Origin: an uncultured Holophagaceae bacterium
Lineage (GTDB): Bacteria > Acidobacteriota > Holophagae > Holophagales > Holophagaceae
Assembly (NCBI GenBank): GCA_903839205.1
Contig: CAIMBM010000272.1
Location: 1-42,651 of the forward strand
Length of the DNA stretch: 42,651 nt
Reading direction: 5' to 3'
Position numbers and translations under genes: made by a program. This document shows positions 15,100-22,550 of this stretch, one piece after another. The notes beneath the pieces are model-generated. The model did not search any database, had not been told where the DNA came from, and saw nothing but the letters and a program-made list of their open reading frames with translations. How positions within the stretch are numbered: position 1 is the first letter of the stretch; every line of letters starts with the position of its first letter.

Positions 15100-17237
15100 G
15101 GCCCCCCCGCCTTGATCATCACCACGGCGCCGGGTCCCAGGGGGGCGCCCGCCTCGGGACTCTGACCCACCACCAGGGTGGCCATCCTTCCGGACGACGC
15201 CTCCACCTGGGGGTAGCCGCCCACCAGCACCACGCGGTGGATGGCGGCCTTGAGGGTCAGGCCCCTGAGGTCCGGCACCCGGCCCAGTTCCACGTGCACC
15301 GCGGCCTCGTCCGTCTCGCTCACGGGCCAGTCCCTCAGCGAGAGCTTGAGATCCGGCTCCCGGTCCTGGTCCGGGGAGGTCTCGCGGAAGCGCATGATGC
15401 CATCGCCGATGCGCTTGAAGAGGGGCGCGGCGACATCGCCGCCGGTGGTGTCGCCCAGGGGATCGTCGAGCATCACCAGCACGCCATACTGGGGCCTGTC
15501 CGCCGGGAAGAACCCCATGAACGAGGCGAAATGGCGCCTGGGATCGTACTTCCCATCGATGAGCTTGCGGCTGGTACCGGTCTTGCCGAACGCCTCCACG
15601 CCATTGTCCAGCTTGGCCCGCTTGCCCGTGCCCTGCGTGATCACCCCCTTGAGCGCCTCCTTCATGAGGTTCGCGGTCTCCTCGCTGAGCACCTGGTCCC
15701 GCACGAAGGGCTTGAACTCCTGCAGCAGGAAGCCCTTGTCGTTGTAGATGCGCTGCACCAGGATCGGCCGCATGAGCTTCCCGCCGTTGGCCAGGGCGCA
15801 GCCGGCCATGAGGATCTGCAGGGGGGTGGTGTTGAGGCCATAGCCGTAGGAGAAGGTGTACTGGGTGGGCACACTCCAGCGGTCCGGCGCGATCATGCGA
15901 CCCGCGCTCTCGCCGGGGAAGTTGAGGCCGGTGGCCTCCCCGAATCCGAACTTCCGCAGGAACTGGTAGTGCACGGCCGGGTCCAGGCGGACGCCGATCT
16001 TGGCGGCCCCGATGTTGGAACTCAGCCACAGGATCTCTTCGAAGGAGAGTACGCCGTAGTGATGGGTGTCCGTGATCGGCGGTATCTTCGGGCTGTAGAG
16101 CCACTGCCCGCCCATGCAGTCGATCCGCTCCCCCAGGTGCACCTTGCGCTCCTCCAGCGCAATGGCCGCGGTGAAGATCTTCATGGTAGAGCCCGGCTCG
16201 TAGACATCCTCCAGGGGATGCACCTTGCGCGCCGCCTTCTGCCGCTCCAGTTCCCGGTGCAGCTCCTCCTGCTCCGCGGCCGACAGTTCGGACTCGGCCC
16301 GGTTGCGGAACTTCTTGGGCAGGATGTGGTTCGGATCGAAGGTGGGGGTCCCGGCGATGGCGAGGATCTCGCCAGTCCGGGGATTCACCACCACCGCGTA
16401 GGCCGTGTGGGGTTTCGATAGGCGCATGCCCTCCTCCAGCGCATCCTCCACGATGTGCTGGATCGAAGCGTCAATGCTGAGCTGCAGGGAGGCCCCGTTC
16501 ACGGGCACCTGGCTGTAGTTCTCCTGGAAGATGATGAGCTTGCCGTGGGCATCCCGGGGGGCGATGAGTTCCCCCTTCTGGCCGGCCAACTGGTGGTCGT
16601 AGGTCTGCTCGATCCCCAGCTGGCCGAGTCCGTCGATGTTCGTGAACCCGATGATCTGGGCGGCCAGGCTGCCCCGGGGATAGAAGCGCTGGCTTTCGGG
16701 CTGGAACTCGATGCCGTCGAGATCCAGGGCCCGGATGGCGGCCACCCGCATGGGGGGCAGATGGCGCTCCAGGTAGACGAAGGTCTTCTTCCGCAGGAGC
16801 TTCTCCAGCACCTGGCCCTTCGTCTGCTCCAGGAGAGGTGCCAGTTTCGCCGCCACCTCGGTGGCGGTCTTGCGATCGGGGCTGCCCCACTGCCGATCCT
16901 CGCCCCGCCCCGGCTTGAAGTCCGGGTAGAACACGCGCGGATCTGCAAAGAGGCTCTCCACCTTGATCGAGATGGCCAGGGGCTCGCCGCGGCGGTCCCG
17001 GAGCTCTCCCCGGATTGGGGGGATGGGCACGATTGTCGAGTGCTGCTGCTCCGCCTTGGCCTGGTAGTGCCTGTGCTCGACCCCCTGCAGCCAGAGCAGC
17101 CTGAGGAGGATGAACAGGACCCAGAAAGCCATGGCGCCAATGATCCAGGGCATGCGGTGGTCCAGCAGGTCCTGGGGATCCTGCCGACCCAGGAGGCGCC
17201 TGGAAGCGCGGGGTTCGGTGGCGAAGGGGAGGGACAC
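15096..17237 (-). CDS. ftsI: Division-specific peptidoglycan transpeptidase (PBP3) with PASTA domain
   Basis: FtsI cross-links septal peptidoglycan. The protein has 713 residues with a short cytoplasmic tail and one membrane helix (about 31-50). A pedestal/dimerisation region follows (60-270). The transpeptidase motifs are STMK (350-353, nucleophile serine), SSN (406-408) and KTGT (552-555). A charged insert lies just before STMK (about 301-345). A single PASTA domain closes the protein (about 653-710, starting VPDLRGLTLKAA). PASTA is commoner in Gram-positive PBPs than in enteric FtsI. It overlaps murE (ATGA) and lies 69 bases after ftsL. Confidence 0.95.
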   Translation of the reverse strand: MSLPFATEPRASRRLLGRQDPQDLLDHRMPWIIGAMAFWVLFILLRLLWLQGVEHRHYQAKAEQQHSTIVPIPPIRGELRDRRGEPLAISIKVESLFADPRVFYPDFKPGRGEDRQWGSPDRKTATEVAAKLAPLLEQTKGQVLEKLLRKKTFVYLERHLPPMRVAAIRALDLDGIEFQPESQRFYPRGSLAAQIIGFTNIDGLGQLGIEQTYDHQLAGQKGELIAPRDAHGKLIIFQENYSQVPVNGASLQLSIDASIQHIVEDALEEGMRLSKPHTAYAVVVNPRTGEILAIAGTPTFDPNHILPKKFRNRAESELSAAEQEELHRELERQKAARKVHPLEDVYEPGSTMKIFTAAIALEERKVHLGERIDCMGGQWLYSPKIPPITDTHHYGVLSFEEILWLSSNIGAAKIGVRLDPAVHYQFLRKFGFGEATGLNFPGESAGRMIAPDRWSVPTQYTFSYGYGLNTTPLQILMAGCALANGGKLMRPILVQRIYNDKGFLLQEFKPFVRDQVLSEETANLMKEALKGVITQGTGKRAKLDNGVEAFGKTGTSRKLIDGKYDPRRHFASFMGFFPADRPQYGVLVMLDDPLGDTTGGDVAAPLFKRIGDGIMRFRETSPDQDREPDLKLSLRDWPVSETDEAAVHVELGRVPDLRGLTLKAAIHRVVLVGGYPQVEASSGRMATLVVGQSPEAGAPLGPGAVVMIKAGGP

Positions 17238-17306
17238 GGGAAAGCCGGGGATGGAGGAAGCGTGGTCGGGCCGAAGGCCCGCACCTTACAGCCTACCGCC
17301 TTGACC

Positions 17307-17690
17307 CTAGAATCCGTCCGACGACACGGGGCGGAGCTTGGCGAGGCGCTGATCCTCGGGTGTGAAGACGCGCTGGATCAGGTGCCCCTGTTTGCGGGGC
17401 TGGAGCCCCACCTTCTGGGCGTAGACCTGGACCTCCTCCTCCCGCTGGTAGCGGCTGCGCTCGAGCATGAGCTTGCGCTGGAGTTCCTCCTCCTTGTGGA
17501 TGCGGTCCTTGATGTCGCTCATGGCATAGCTCAGACGGGTGCTCTGGATCTTCAGGTAGGCGAGGGTGGCCAGGGGCATGGCCAGGGCGAGTACCAGCAG
17601 CAGCATGCGCAGGATGCCCTCGCTCTCCACCATCCTGGTGGGAGCAGCGGGACTCTGCCGGATTCCAGCGACCATGGGAACCTCGATCAC
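17307..17690 (-). CDS. ftsL: Cell division protein FtsL (putative)
   Basis: The 127-residue bitopic protein has a short N-terminus, one membrane helix (ILRMLLLVLALAMPLATLAYL, about 26-46) and a following coiled-coil-prone stretch rich in E, K, R and Q (about 55-95). Sequence conservation in FtsL is low, so the call rests on architecture and on the position between rsmH and ftsI, the usual ftsL slot. The GTG start overlaps the rsmH stop (GTGA). An ATG five codons later is an alternative. FtsL recruits FtsI/FtsW at the septum with FtsB and FtsQ, which are not in this window. Confidence 0.8.
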   Translation of the reverse strand: MIEVPMVAGIRQSPAAPTRMVESEGILRMLLLVLALAMPLATLAYLKIQSTRLSYAMSDIKDRIHKEEELQRKLMLERSRYQREEEVQVYAQKVGLQPRKQGHLIQRVFTPEDQRLAKLRPVSSDGF

Positions 17691-18652
17691 GGAAGCCGCT
17701 CGGCCACGCGCAGGCGGGCCGAGCGGGAGGGGGGGTTGGCGGCGGCTTCGGCTTCAGACGGGGCGATGCCGCCGGCCCGGATGAGTTTCAGGAGCTTGGG
17801 GAGCTCGGTCGGCGCGGTGCGGCCGGGCCCGTCGTAGATGCCCGCCAGGCGGCGCAGGGTCTGCTTGACGATGCGGTCCTCCAGGCTGTGGAAGCTGATG
17901 ACCGCGAGCCGTCCGCCGGGCCGCAGGTGGACCACCGCGGCTTCCAGGGCGGCGGCCAGGCGGTCCAGCTCGCCGTTCACGGCGATGCGGACGGCCTGGA
18001 ACGTGCGGGTGGCCGGGTCGCTGTGCCCCTTCCGCTTGGCCGGCTCGCGGGGGATCACGCTGTAGACCGCCCGGGCCAGGTCGCGGGTGGTGCTCAGGCG
18101 GTCTTCCTGGAGGGCCCTGAGGATGGCCCGGGCGATGGGGCGGCTGGCCCGCTCCTCGCCGTACTGGTAGATCGCATTGGCCAGGCTCTCGTCGGTCTGC
18201 TCGGCGATCCAGGCCCGGGCGGAGAGCCCGTGATCCGGATCCATCCGCATGTCGAGGGGACCCTCGTCCCGGAAGCTGAAGCCCCGTTCCGGGCTGCGCA
18301 GCTGTAGGGTGGACACGCCGAGGTCCGCCAGGATGGCGTCGAAGCCCTCGGGTGCCTGGGCCGCACGCCAGGCCAGGAACTGGGGCTCCTCCCACAGGTC
18401 CTCGTAGGCACCGGCCAGCACACTGAGGCGGGCATCCCGGCCCAGCCGCTGCATCGCCAGGGAACGGGCCTCGGGGTCCCGGTCCACGCCCAGGTACCGG
18501 GTCCCGGCATCGGCCCGGGCCAGCAGAGCCTCCGCATGGCCACCCAGCCCCAGGGTGAGGTCCAGGATCCGGGCCGCCGGTGGGAGGGGCAGGCTGTCCA
18601 GCACCTCCTGGAGCAGGACGGGCACATGGACGGGGGGAGGGGCCGTCATCAT
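17687..18652 (-). CDS. rsmH: 16S rRNA (cytosine(1402)-N4)-methyltransferase
   Basis: RsmH (MraW) methylates N4 of C1402 in the ribosomal P-site. The 321-residue sequence starts with VHVPVLLQEVLDSLP and the SAM-binding ILDLTLGLGGHAEALLA, then ILADLGVSTLQL, FSFRDEGPLDMRMD and ISFHSLEDRIVKQTLR, all diagnostic. Its ATG overlaps the mraZ stop (TGATG), the classic first pair of a dcw cluster. The gene ends in GTGA shared with ftsL. Confidence 0.97.
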   Translation of the reverse strand: MMTAPPPVHVPVLLQEVLDSLPLPPAARILDLTLGLGGHAEALLARADAGTRYLGVDRDPEARSLAMQRLGRDARLSVLAGAYEDLWEEPQFLAWRAAQAPEGFDAILADLGVSTLQLRSPERGFSFRDEGPLDMRMDPDHGLSARAWIAEQTDESLANAIYQYGEERASRPIARAILRALQEDRLSTTRDLARAVYSVIPREPAKRKGHSDPATRTFQAVRIAVNGELDRLAAALEAAVVHLRPGGRLAVISFHSLEDRIVKQTLRRLAGIYDGPGRTAPTELPKLLKLIRAGGIAPSEAEAAANPPSRSARLRVAERLP

Positions 18653-19116
18653 CAGATCCCCAGGTCCGCGAGCTGGGCCAGGTCCTCGGCACCCAGGGGC
18701 TCCGCCGCGAGGCGCCGCTCGAAGCCGGCCTTGTTCCAGAGGGCCAGGTGGTCCATCTGGCCCAGCACGGCGACCTCACCCATCAACTGCGCGGCCTCGC
18801 GCAGGATGGGCGGGATGACGAAGCGCCCCTGGGTATCGGGTTCCACCTCGCTGCCGAAGTAGGCGGTGGTCTCCAGGAACTTGCGCTTGGCGGGGCTGGT
18901 GGATGGCAGGGCGGCCAGGCGGGCCTCGATGGCCTCCCAGACCGGCAGGGGGTAGAGGCGGGCCGATCGGCCGTCCAGCGAGGTGAGGTAATGCCTCAGC
19001 GTTCCGCCCCCCTCGCCCTGGGCGAAGGTCTCCAACTCGGCCTTGAAGGAAGTGGGGAGCTTGAGGCGTCCCTTTTCATCCACCGTGGCCGGTGAGTTTC
19101 CGCGGAATCGCAGCAC
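18652..19116 (-). CDS. mraZ: Transcriptional regulator MraZ
   Basis: MraZ is a ring-forming DNA-binding protein with two SpoVT/AbrB-like halves that regulates its own dcw operon. The tandem motifs are visible: DEKGRLKLPTSF near residue 13 and DTQGRFVIPPILRE near residue 92. The length (154) fits the family. The start is a GTG with AAAGG upstream. In-frame codons continue further upstream without a ribosome site. The five AGTGG boxes 54-98 bases upstream are the expected target, implying autoregulation. Confidence 0.93.
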   Translation of the reverse strand: MLRFRGNSPATVDEKGRLKLPTSFKAELETFAQGEGGGTLRHYLTSLDGRSARLYPLPVWEAIEARLAALPSTSPAKRKFLETTAYFGSEVEPDTQGRFVIPPILREAAQLMGEVAVLGQMDHLALWNKAGFERRLAAEPLGAEDLAQLADLGI

Positions 19117-19169
19117 CGGTAGCGCCTTTCAACCAACGACTCAACAGAGGAAATCGAACGGAAGTGGGA

Positions 19170-19214
19170 CCACTTAAATCCACTTCAGACCATTTTTCTC
19201 CACTGAGAACCACT
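19170..19214 (-). promoter_or_regulatory. Five tandem AGTGG boxes: putative MraZ operator
   Basis: On the minus strand AGTGG recurs with an exact 10-base period at (plus coordinates) 19210-19214, 19200-19204, 19190-19194 (AATGG, one mismatch), 19180-19184 and 19170-19174. The spacers differ in sequence, so this is not a simple duplication. Known MraZ operators are short direct repeats containing TGG or GTG separated by about five bases. A 10-base period puts all boxes on one helix face, as expected for a ring binding several repeats. They sit directly downstream of the predicted -10 element, which favours repression. Confidence 0.8.
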
Positions 19215-19218
19215 TCAA

Positions 19219-19246
19219 AGTGTAGAAAACTCCCTGTTTTCAACAA
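19219..19246 (-). promoter_or_regulatory. Predicted mraZ (dcw) promoter
   Basis: On the minus strand TTGTTG (19241-19246) and TACACT (19219-19224) are separated by 16 bases in an AT-rich stretch that is striking against the surrounding GC content. The MraZ boxes begin five bases after the -10. Each hexamer matches the sigma-70 consensus at four positions, so the assignment is moderate. Confidence 0.5.
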
Positions 19247-19523
19247 GTGAAAATAAAAACGAAATAGGACCTGTTCGTGGTTTCTTGCGCGGAAGGACCG
19301 GAGGATCAAGGGGCGGGCGGGCTTGCCGGGTACCTGGCCGGGAGATTTGGCGAAAAAAACCAGAGCATGCCCCGGCCGAACCCCCTGGGGGGACGCGGAC
19401 GGAGACCCGCCCCGGACCCGGTCGGACCTGGATCGGCGGGGCAGGCCCGCCCTCGGGGTTCCGGCGAGGAAGGGACCTCCAGCCTCCCCCGCCGGTGCGC
19501 CTATGATGGGCTCCGAGGTAGCC
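19247..19523. other. Non-coding spacer between mraZ promoter and methyltransferase gene
   Basis: I see no convincing gene here. The mraZ side is AT-rich up to about 19270, and the rest is GC-rich. A TATGAT resembling a -10 element lies at 19502-19507, 16 bases before the methyltransferase start, but no good -35 accompanies it. Open frames through this stretch lack ribosome sites and recognisable protein. Confidence 0.5.
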
Positions 19524-20249
19524 ATGGACCCATCGCCTTCACCTGCCTCCGGAGCTCCCGGAGAAAGCCCGCAGAGGCGGTACGTGGGGGTGCTGCACGA
19601 GTTCCACGATGCGGCCTACGCCCAGGACTGGGCGAACCGTTTCACTCCATCGCCCTCCCGGGAGGCTCTGTTCGCCAGGATGCTGCAGGCGCTTCGCGAG
19701 CATCCGCTGCCCGCGCTCCGGGTGCTGGAGCTGGGCACCGGCCCGGCCTACTTCGCCGAGCGCCTCCTGCGTGAGCGAACGGACCTCGCCTATGAGGGGC
19801 TGGACTTCAGCCGGGCGATGCTGGACCTCGCCGCAGAGCGCCTCCAGCCCTTCGCCTCCCGGGTGACCCTGTGCGCCGGCGACCTGGTCCAGGGTGATTG
19901 GACGACCGCCGTCCAGCGCCCGGTCGGCGCCATCGTGTCGACCTGGGCCCTGCACGACTTGGGGGCCGAGGAGCTGACCGCCAAGGTCTATGCCGACTGC
20001 CATCGGCTGCTGGAACCCGGGGGCATCCTCCTGAATGGGGATTTCGTGAAGCCGGAAGTAACCCACCACGACTTCGAACCGGGACGGTTCACCGTGCCCC
20101 GTCATCTGGAACGGCTCGCGGAGGCGGGGTTTTCCAGGAGCCAGTGCCTCGGATACTGGGAGCAGGAGCTGGTGGCCCCCACCACGGCGCACAACTATGC
20201 ATGTCTCCTGGCTTTCAAGGATGGGGAGGAGCATGAAGGTCCGCATTGA
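19524..20249 (+). CDS. SAM-dependent methyltransferase, class I
   Basis: The 241-residue protein has a Rossmann-type SAM site: LRVLELGTGPAYFAERLL (motif I, about 67-84), then GLDFSRAMLDLA (motif II) and a post-motif segment TWALHDLGAEE. A late LLEPGGILLNGDFV is usual in small-molecule methyltransferases. The substrate is not identifiable. ATG 19524 is chosen because GAGG lies six bases upstream. ATGs at 19503 and 19506 lie within the -10-like TATGAT. Its last 17 bases overlap the mdcR start, so it is co-translated with the malonate regulator. It could be a passenger or could modify a component of this pathway. Neither is shown. Confidence 0.82.
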   Translation: MDPSPSPASGAPGESPQRRYVGVLHEFHDAAYAQDWANRFTPSPSREALFARMLQALREHPLPALRVLELGTGPAYFAERLLRERTDLAYEGLDFSRAMLDLAAERLQPFASRVTLCAGDLVQGDWTTAVQRPVGAIVSTWALHDLGAEELTAKVYADCHRLLEPGGILLNGDFVKPEVTHHDFEPGRFTVPRHLERLAEAGFSRSQCLGYWEQELVAPTTAHNYACLLAFKDGEEHEGPH

Positions 20250-21189
20250 CGACGAGATCACGTTCCGGAAGCTGGAGATCTTTTCGGCCTTCATGAAGAC
20301 GGGAAATCTCAGCCGGACCTCTGAGCTGCTGGACGTCAGCGCGGTCAGCGTGCACCGGGCGCTGCATTCGCTCGAAGAGGGCCTGCGCTGCCAGCTCTTC
20401 CAGCACGAAGGGAGGAACCTGGCCCCCCTGCCGGCGGCCTTCCTCCTGGAGGAAACGGCCCGGGAGGTCCTCGACCGGATGGTGCGGGGCGTATCGGCCA
20501 CCCGGGCTGCGGCCGGGTTCGCCTCGGGCCAGTTCCGGCTGGGCTCGATCTACTCGCTGACGACGCGCGTGGTACCCCAGGTGATCATGGAGATCAAGCT
20601 CCGGCGGCCGGACCTGCAGATCGACCTGGTGCTGGGATCGAACGCGGATCTGCTGGCGAAGCTGCGGACCTCCCAGGTGGATGCGGTCCTGATGGGCCTG
20701 CCCAGTCCGGCCAATGAACTGCTCACCCTTCCCCTGTTCGAGGACGACATCTATTTCGCGCTTCCGGCGGGCGACCCCAAGGGATTGCGCGAGGAGATCG
20801 ACCTGCGCGAGTTTTCCGAGGCGAATTTCGTTTCACTGTCCGAAGGGTTCGCGACCTCGGAGAGCTTCACGGAGATCTTCCGCCTAGCCGGCTACGCTCC
20901 CAACCTGGTCACGCGGGTGGGGGACATCTACACCTTGATGAACCTGGTGGCGGGCGGCGTGGGCTACACCCTGCTGCCTGGGCGGGTCCGGGAAGTGCTG
21001 GGCGACCGGGTGCAGCTCGTGCCACTGGCGGCGCCCTACCGTCTGCGGCAGACCATCGGCCTGGCCTTCATGCGGGTCCGGGAGCGGGACCCCAACATCC
21101 TGGCCCTGTCGGCGGTCTGCCGGGGGGGCGGGAAGGCCTGGGGCCGGTCCTTGGAGGCCCCCGTTCCCGAACCCAGCCGAGCACCATAG
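20233..21189 (+). CDS. mdcR: LysR-type regulator of malonate utilisation
   Basis: The 318-residue protein has a LysR winged helix-turn-helix at the N-terminus (FRKLEIFSAFMKTGNLSRTSELLDVS, positions about 11-36, cited here as a span). An effector-binding domain follows from about residue 95, with QFRLGSIYSLTTRVVPQVI and VAGGVGYTLLPGRV. The slightly unusual N-terminus (KVRIDDEITFRKLE) and the location directly upstream of madL-mdc genes match MdcR, which activates malonate decarboxylase operons in response to malonate. ATG 20233 follows GGGGAGGAG. The regulator reads in the same direction as its presumed targets, 160 bases ahead of madL. Confidence 0.88.
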   Translation: MKVRIDDEITFRKLEIFSAFMKTGNLSRTSELLDVSAVSVHRALHSLEEGLRCQLFQHEGRNLAPLPAAFLLEETAREVLDRMVRGVSATRAAAGFASGQFRLGSIYSLTTRVVPQVIMEIKLRRPDLQIDLVLGSNADLLAKLRTSQVDAVLMGLPSPANELLTLPLFEDDIYFALPAGDPKGLREEIDLREFSEANFVSLSEGFATSESFTEIFRLAGYAPNLVTRVGDIYTLMNLVAGGVGYTLLPGRVREVLGDRVQLVPLAAPYRLRQTIGLAFMRVRERDPNILALSAVCRGGGKAWGRSLEAPVPEPSRAP

Positions 21190-21224
21190 CGACGAGGGCC
21201 CCCACCCGCCCCGCACCCTGAAAC

Positions 21225-21304
21225 TTACGTTGAGAGTAACGATTCGTCCCAAGCCTTGATTGATAGAGCCAGGGCCCACCCCCCACCATCGGTTCTAAAT
21301 CAAG
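21225..21304. promoter_or_regulatory. Putative MdcR operator and promoter region of the malonate operon
   Basis: Between mdcR and madL there is TTAC-N7-GTAA (21225-21239), which contains a LysR-type T-N11-A core. Further on, CTTGATT (21255-21261) is repeated inverted as AATCAAG (21298-21304). The two halves are about four helix turns apart, a spacing compatible with looping or two half-sites. No confident -35/-10 pair was found. The operator role is inferred from position and symmetry. Confidence 0.4.
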
Positions 21305-21349
21305 CTTCGGAATCCGGGAAACCGCTACTGACGTGAAGGGGGTGGAACC

Positions 21350-21754
21350 ATGGTCATCCTAGGGACAGCGCTCCTGTCTGTCTGCTTCCTGCTGGGGGTG
21401 ACCCTCGGCGACATCCTCGGGAAGCTCATCGGGGTCAAGGCCAATGTGGGCGGCGTTGGCATCGCCATGCTGCTGCTCATCGTTTCGCGCCTGTACCTGG
21501 GCAGGAAGGGTCTGCTGTCAGCCCCCACCCTGAACGGTGTCCACTACTGGGGCGCCATGTACATCCCGGTGGTGGTGGCCATGGCGGCCACCCAGAACAC
21601 ACTGGCCGCCCTGCGGGGGGGCCGGGTGGCCCTGCTGGCGGCCATTGGAGGCGTTGCCCTGTGCGTCCTGACCATCTCGGTGATCAACCGCCTCTCCCGC
21701 GATGCCTCGGATGAGGCGTGGGAAGCCGAAAACCCGAACACGCCCCCAGTCTGA
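21350..21754 (+). CDS. madL: Malonate transporter, MadL subunit
   Basis: MadL is the small subunit of the two-component malonate transporter MadLM, described as a sodium symporter. The 134 residues contain four hydrophobic segments. The conserved opening is VILGTALLSVCFLLGVTLGD, with KANVGGVGIAMLLLI and HYWGAMYIPVVVAMAA following. The last 20 residues form a polar cytoplasmic tail. The start is preceded by GGGGGTGG. It is the first gene of the operon and lies 15 bases before madM. Confidence 0.92.
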   Translation: MVILGTALLSVCFLLGVTLGDILGKLIGVKANVGGVGIAMLLLIVSRLYLGRKGLLSAPTLNGVHYWGAMYIPVVVAMAATQNTLAALRGGRVALLAAIGGVALCVLTISVINRLSRDASDEAWEAENPNTPPV

Positions 21755-21769
21755 GCGGGAGTCCTGGCC

Positions 21770-22534
21770 ATGCTTCAATTCTTCAAACACGCCATCATCG
21801 AAAACGGTCTCCTGGCCGCCTTCGCCTTCGTGGGGGCCATCACCTGGCTCTCCAATGAACTCGGCACCCGCCTCACCAAGGGGCGCATCCATGGTTCGGC
21901 CTTCGCGGTCCTCATCGGCCTGGGCCTGGCCTACTGGGGCGGTGCGCTGACCGGGGGCAAGCGGGGCCTGGCCGACCTGCCCCTGTTCGCGGGCGTGGGC
22001 CTCATGGGTGGCGCCATGTTCCGGGACTTCACCATCGTGGCCACGGCCTTCGAGGTCGATCCGGTGCTTGCGAAAAAGGCAGGCTGGCTGGGGGTCCTGT
22101 CCCTGCTCCTGGGAACGGTGATCCCCTTCATCGTGGGGGTCCTCATCGCCCGGGCCTGGGGCTATACCGATCCGGTGGCGCTGACCACCATCGGCGCCGG
22201 GGCCGTGACCTACATCGTGGGGCCCGTCACCGGGGCCGCCATCGGCGCCACCTCGGACATCATGGCGCTCAGCATCGCCACCGGCGTGGTGAAGGCCATC
22301 CTCGTCATGATCATCACGCCGGCCCTTGCGAAATTCATGCGCCTCACCACTCCCCGGGGGGCCATGGTGTTCGGCGGCCTGGCGGGCACCGTGAGCGGTG
22401 TGAGCGCCGGGCTGGCCGCCACGGACCGGCGCCTGGTCCCCTACGGCGCCCTGGTGGCCACCTTCCACACGGGCCTCGGCTGCCTGATGGGACCCTCAGT
22501 CCTTTACCTGACGGTCAAGGCGATTTTCGGTTGA
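21770..22534 (+). CDS. madM: Malonate transporter, MadM subunit
   Basis: MadM is the large subunit of the malonate transporter. The 254-residue protein is almost entirely membrane helices. It carries family segments ENGLLAAFAFVGAITWLSN at the start, LPLFAGVGLMGGAMFRDFTI in the middle and TYIVGPVTGAAIGATSD after it. GGGAG lies nine bases upstream of the ATG. Pairing MadLM with a biotin-independent decarboxylase matches the Pseudomonas arrangement rather than the Klebsiella one, which uses MdcF. Confidence 0.94.
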   Translation: MLQFFKHAIIENGLLAAFAFVGAITWLSNELGTRLTKGRIHGSAFAVLIGLGLAYWGGALTGGKRGLADLPLFAGVGLMGGAMFRDFTIVATAFEVDPVLAKKAGWLGVLSLLLGTVIPFIVGVLIARAWGYTDPVALTTIGAGAVTYIVGPVTGAAIGATSDIMALSIATGVVKAILVMIITPALAKFMRLTTPRGAMVFGGLAGTVSGVSAGLAATDRRLVPYGALVATFHTGLGCLMGPSVLYLTVKAIFG

Positions 22535-22550
22535 TCGGGAGGATCCAGGG

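Noticed and set aside
13693..15165. A 490-codon plus-strand open frame
   Set aside because: It is the antisense shadow of murE, which is fully supported by motifs on the minus strand.
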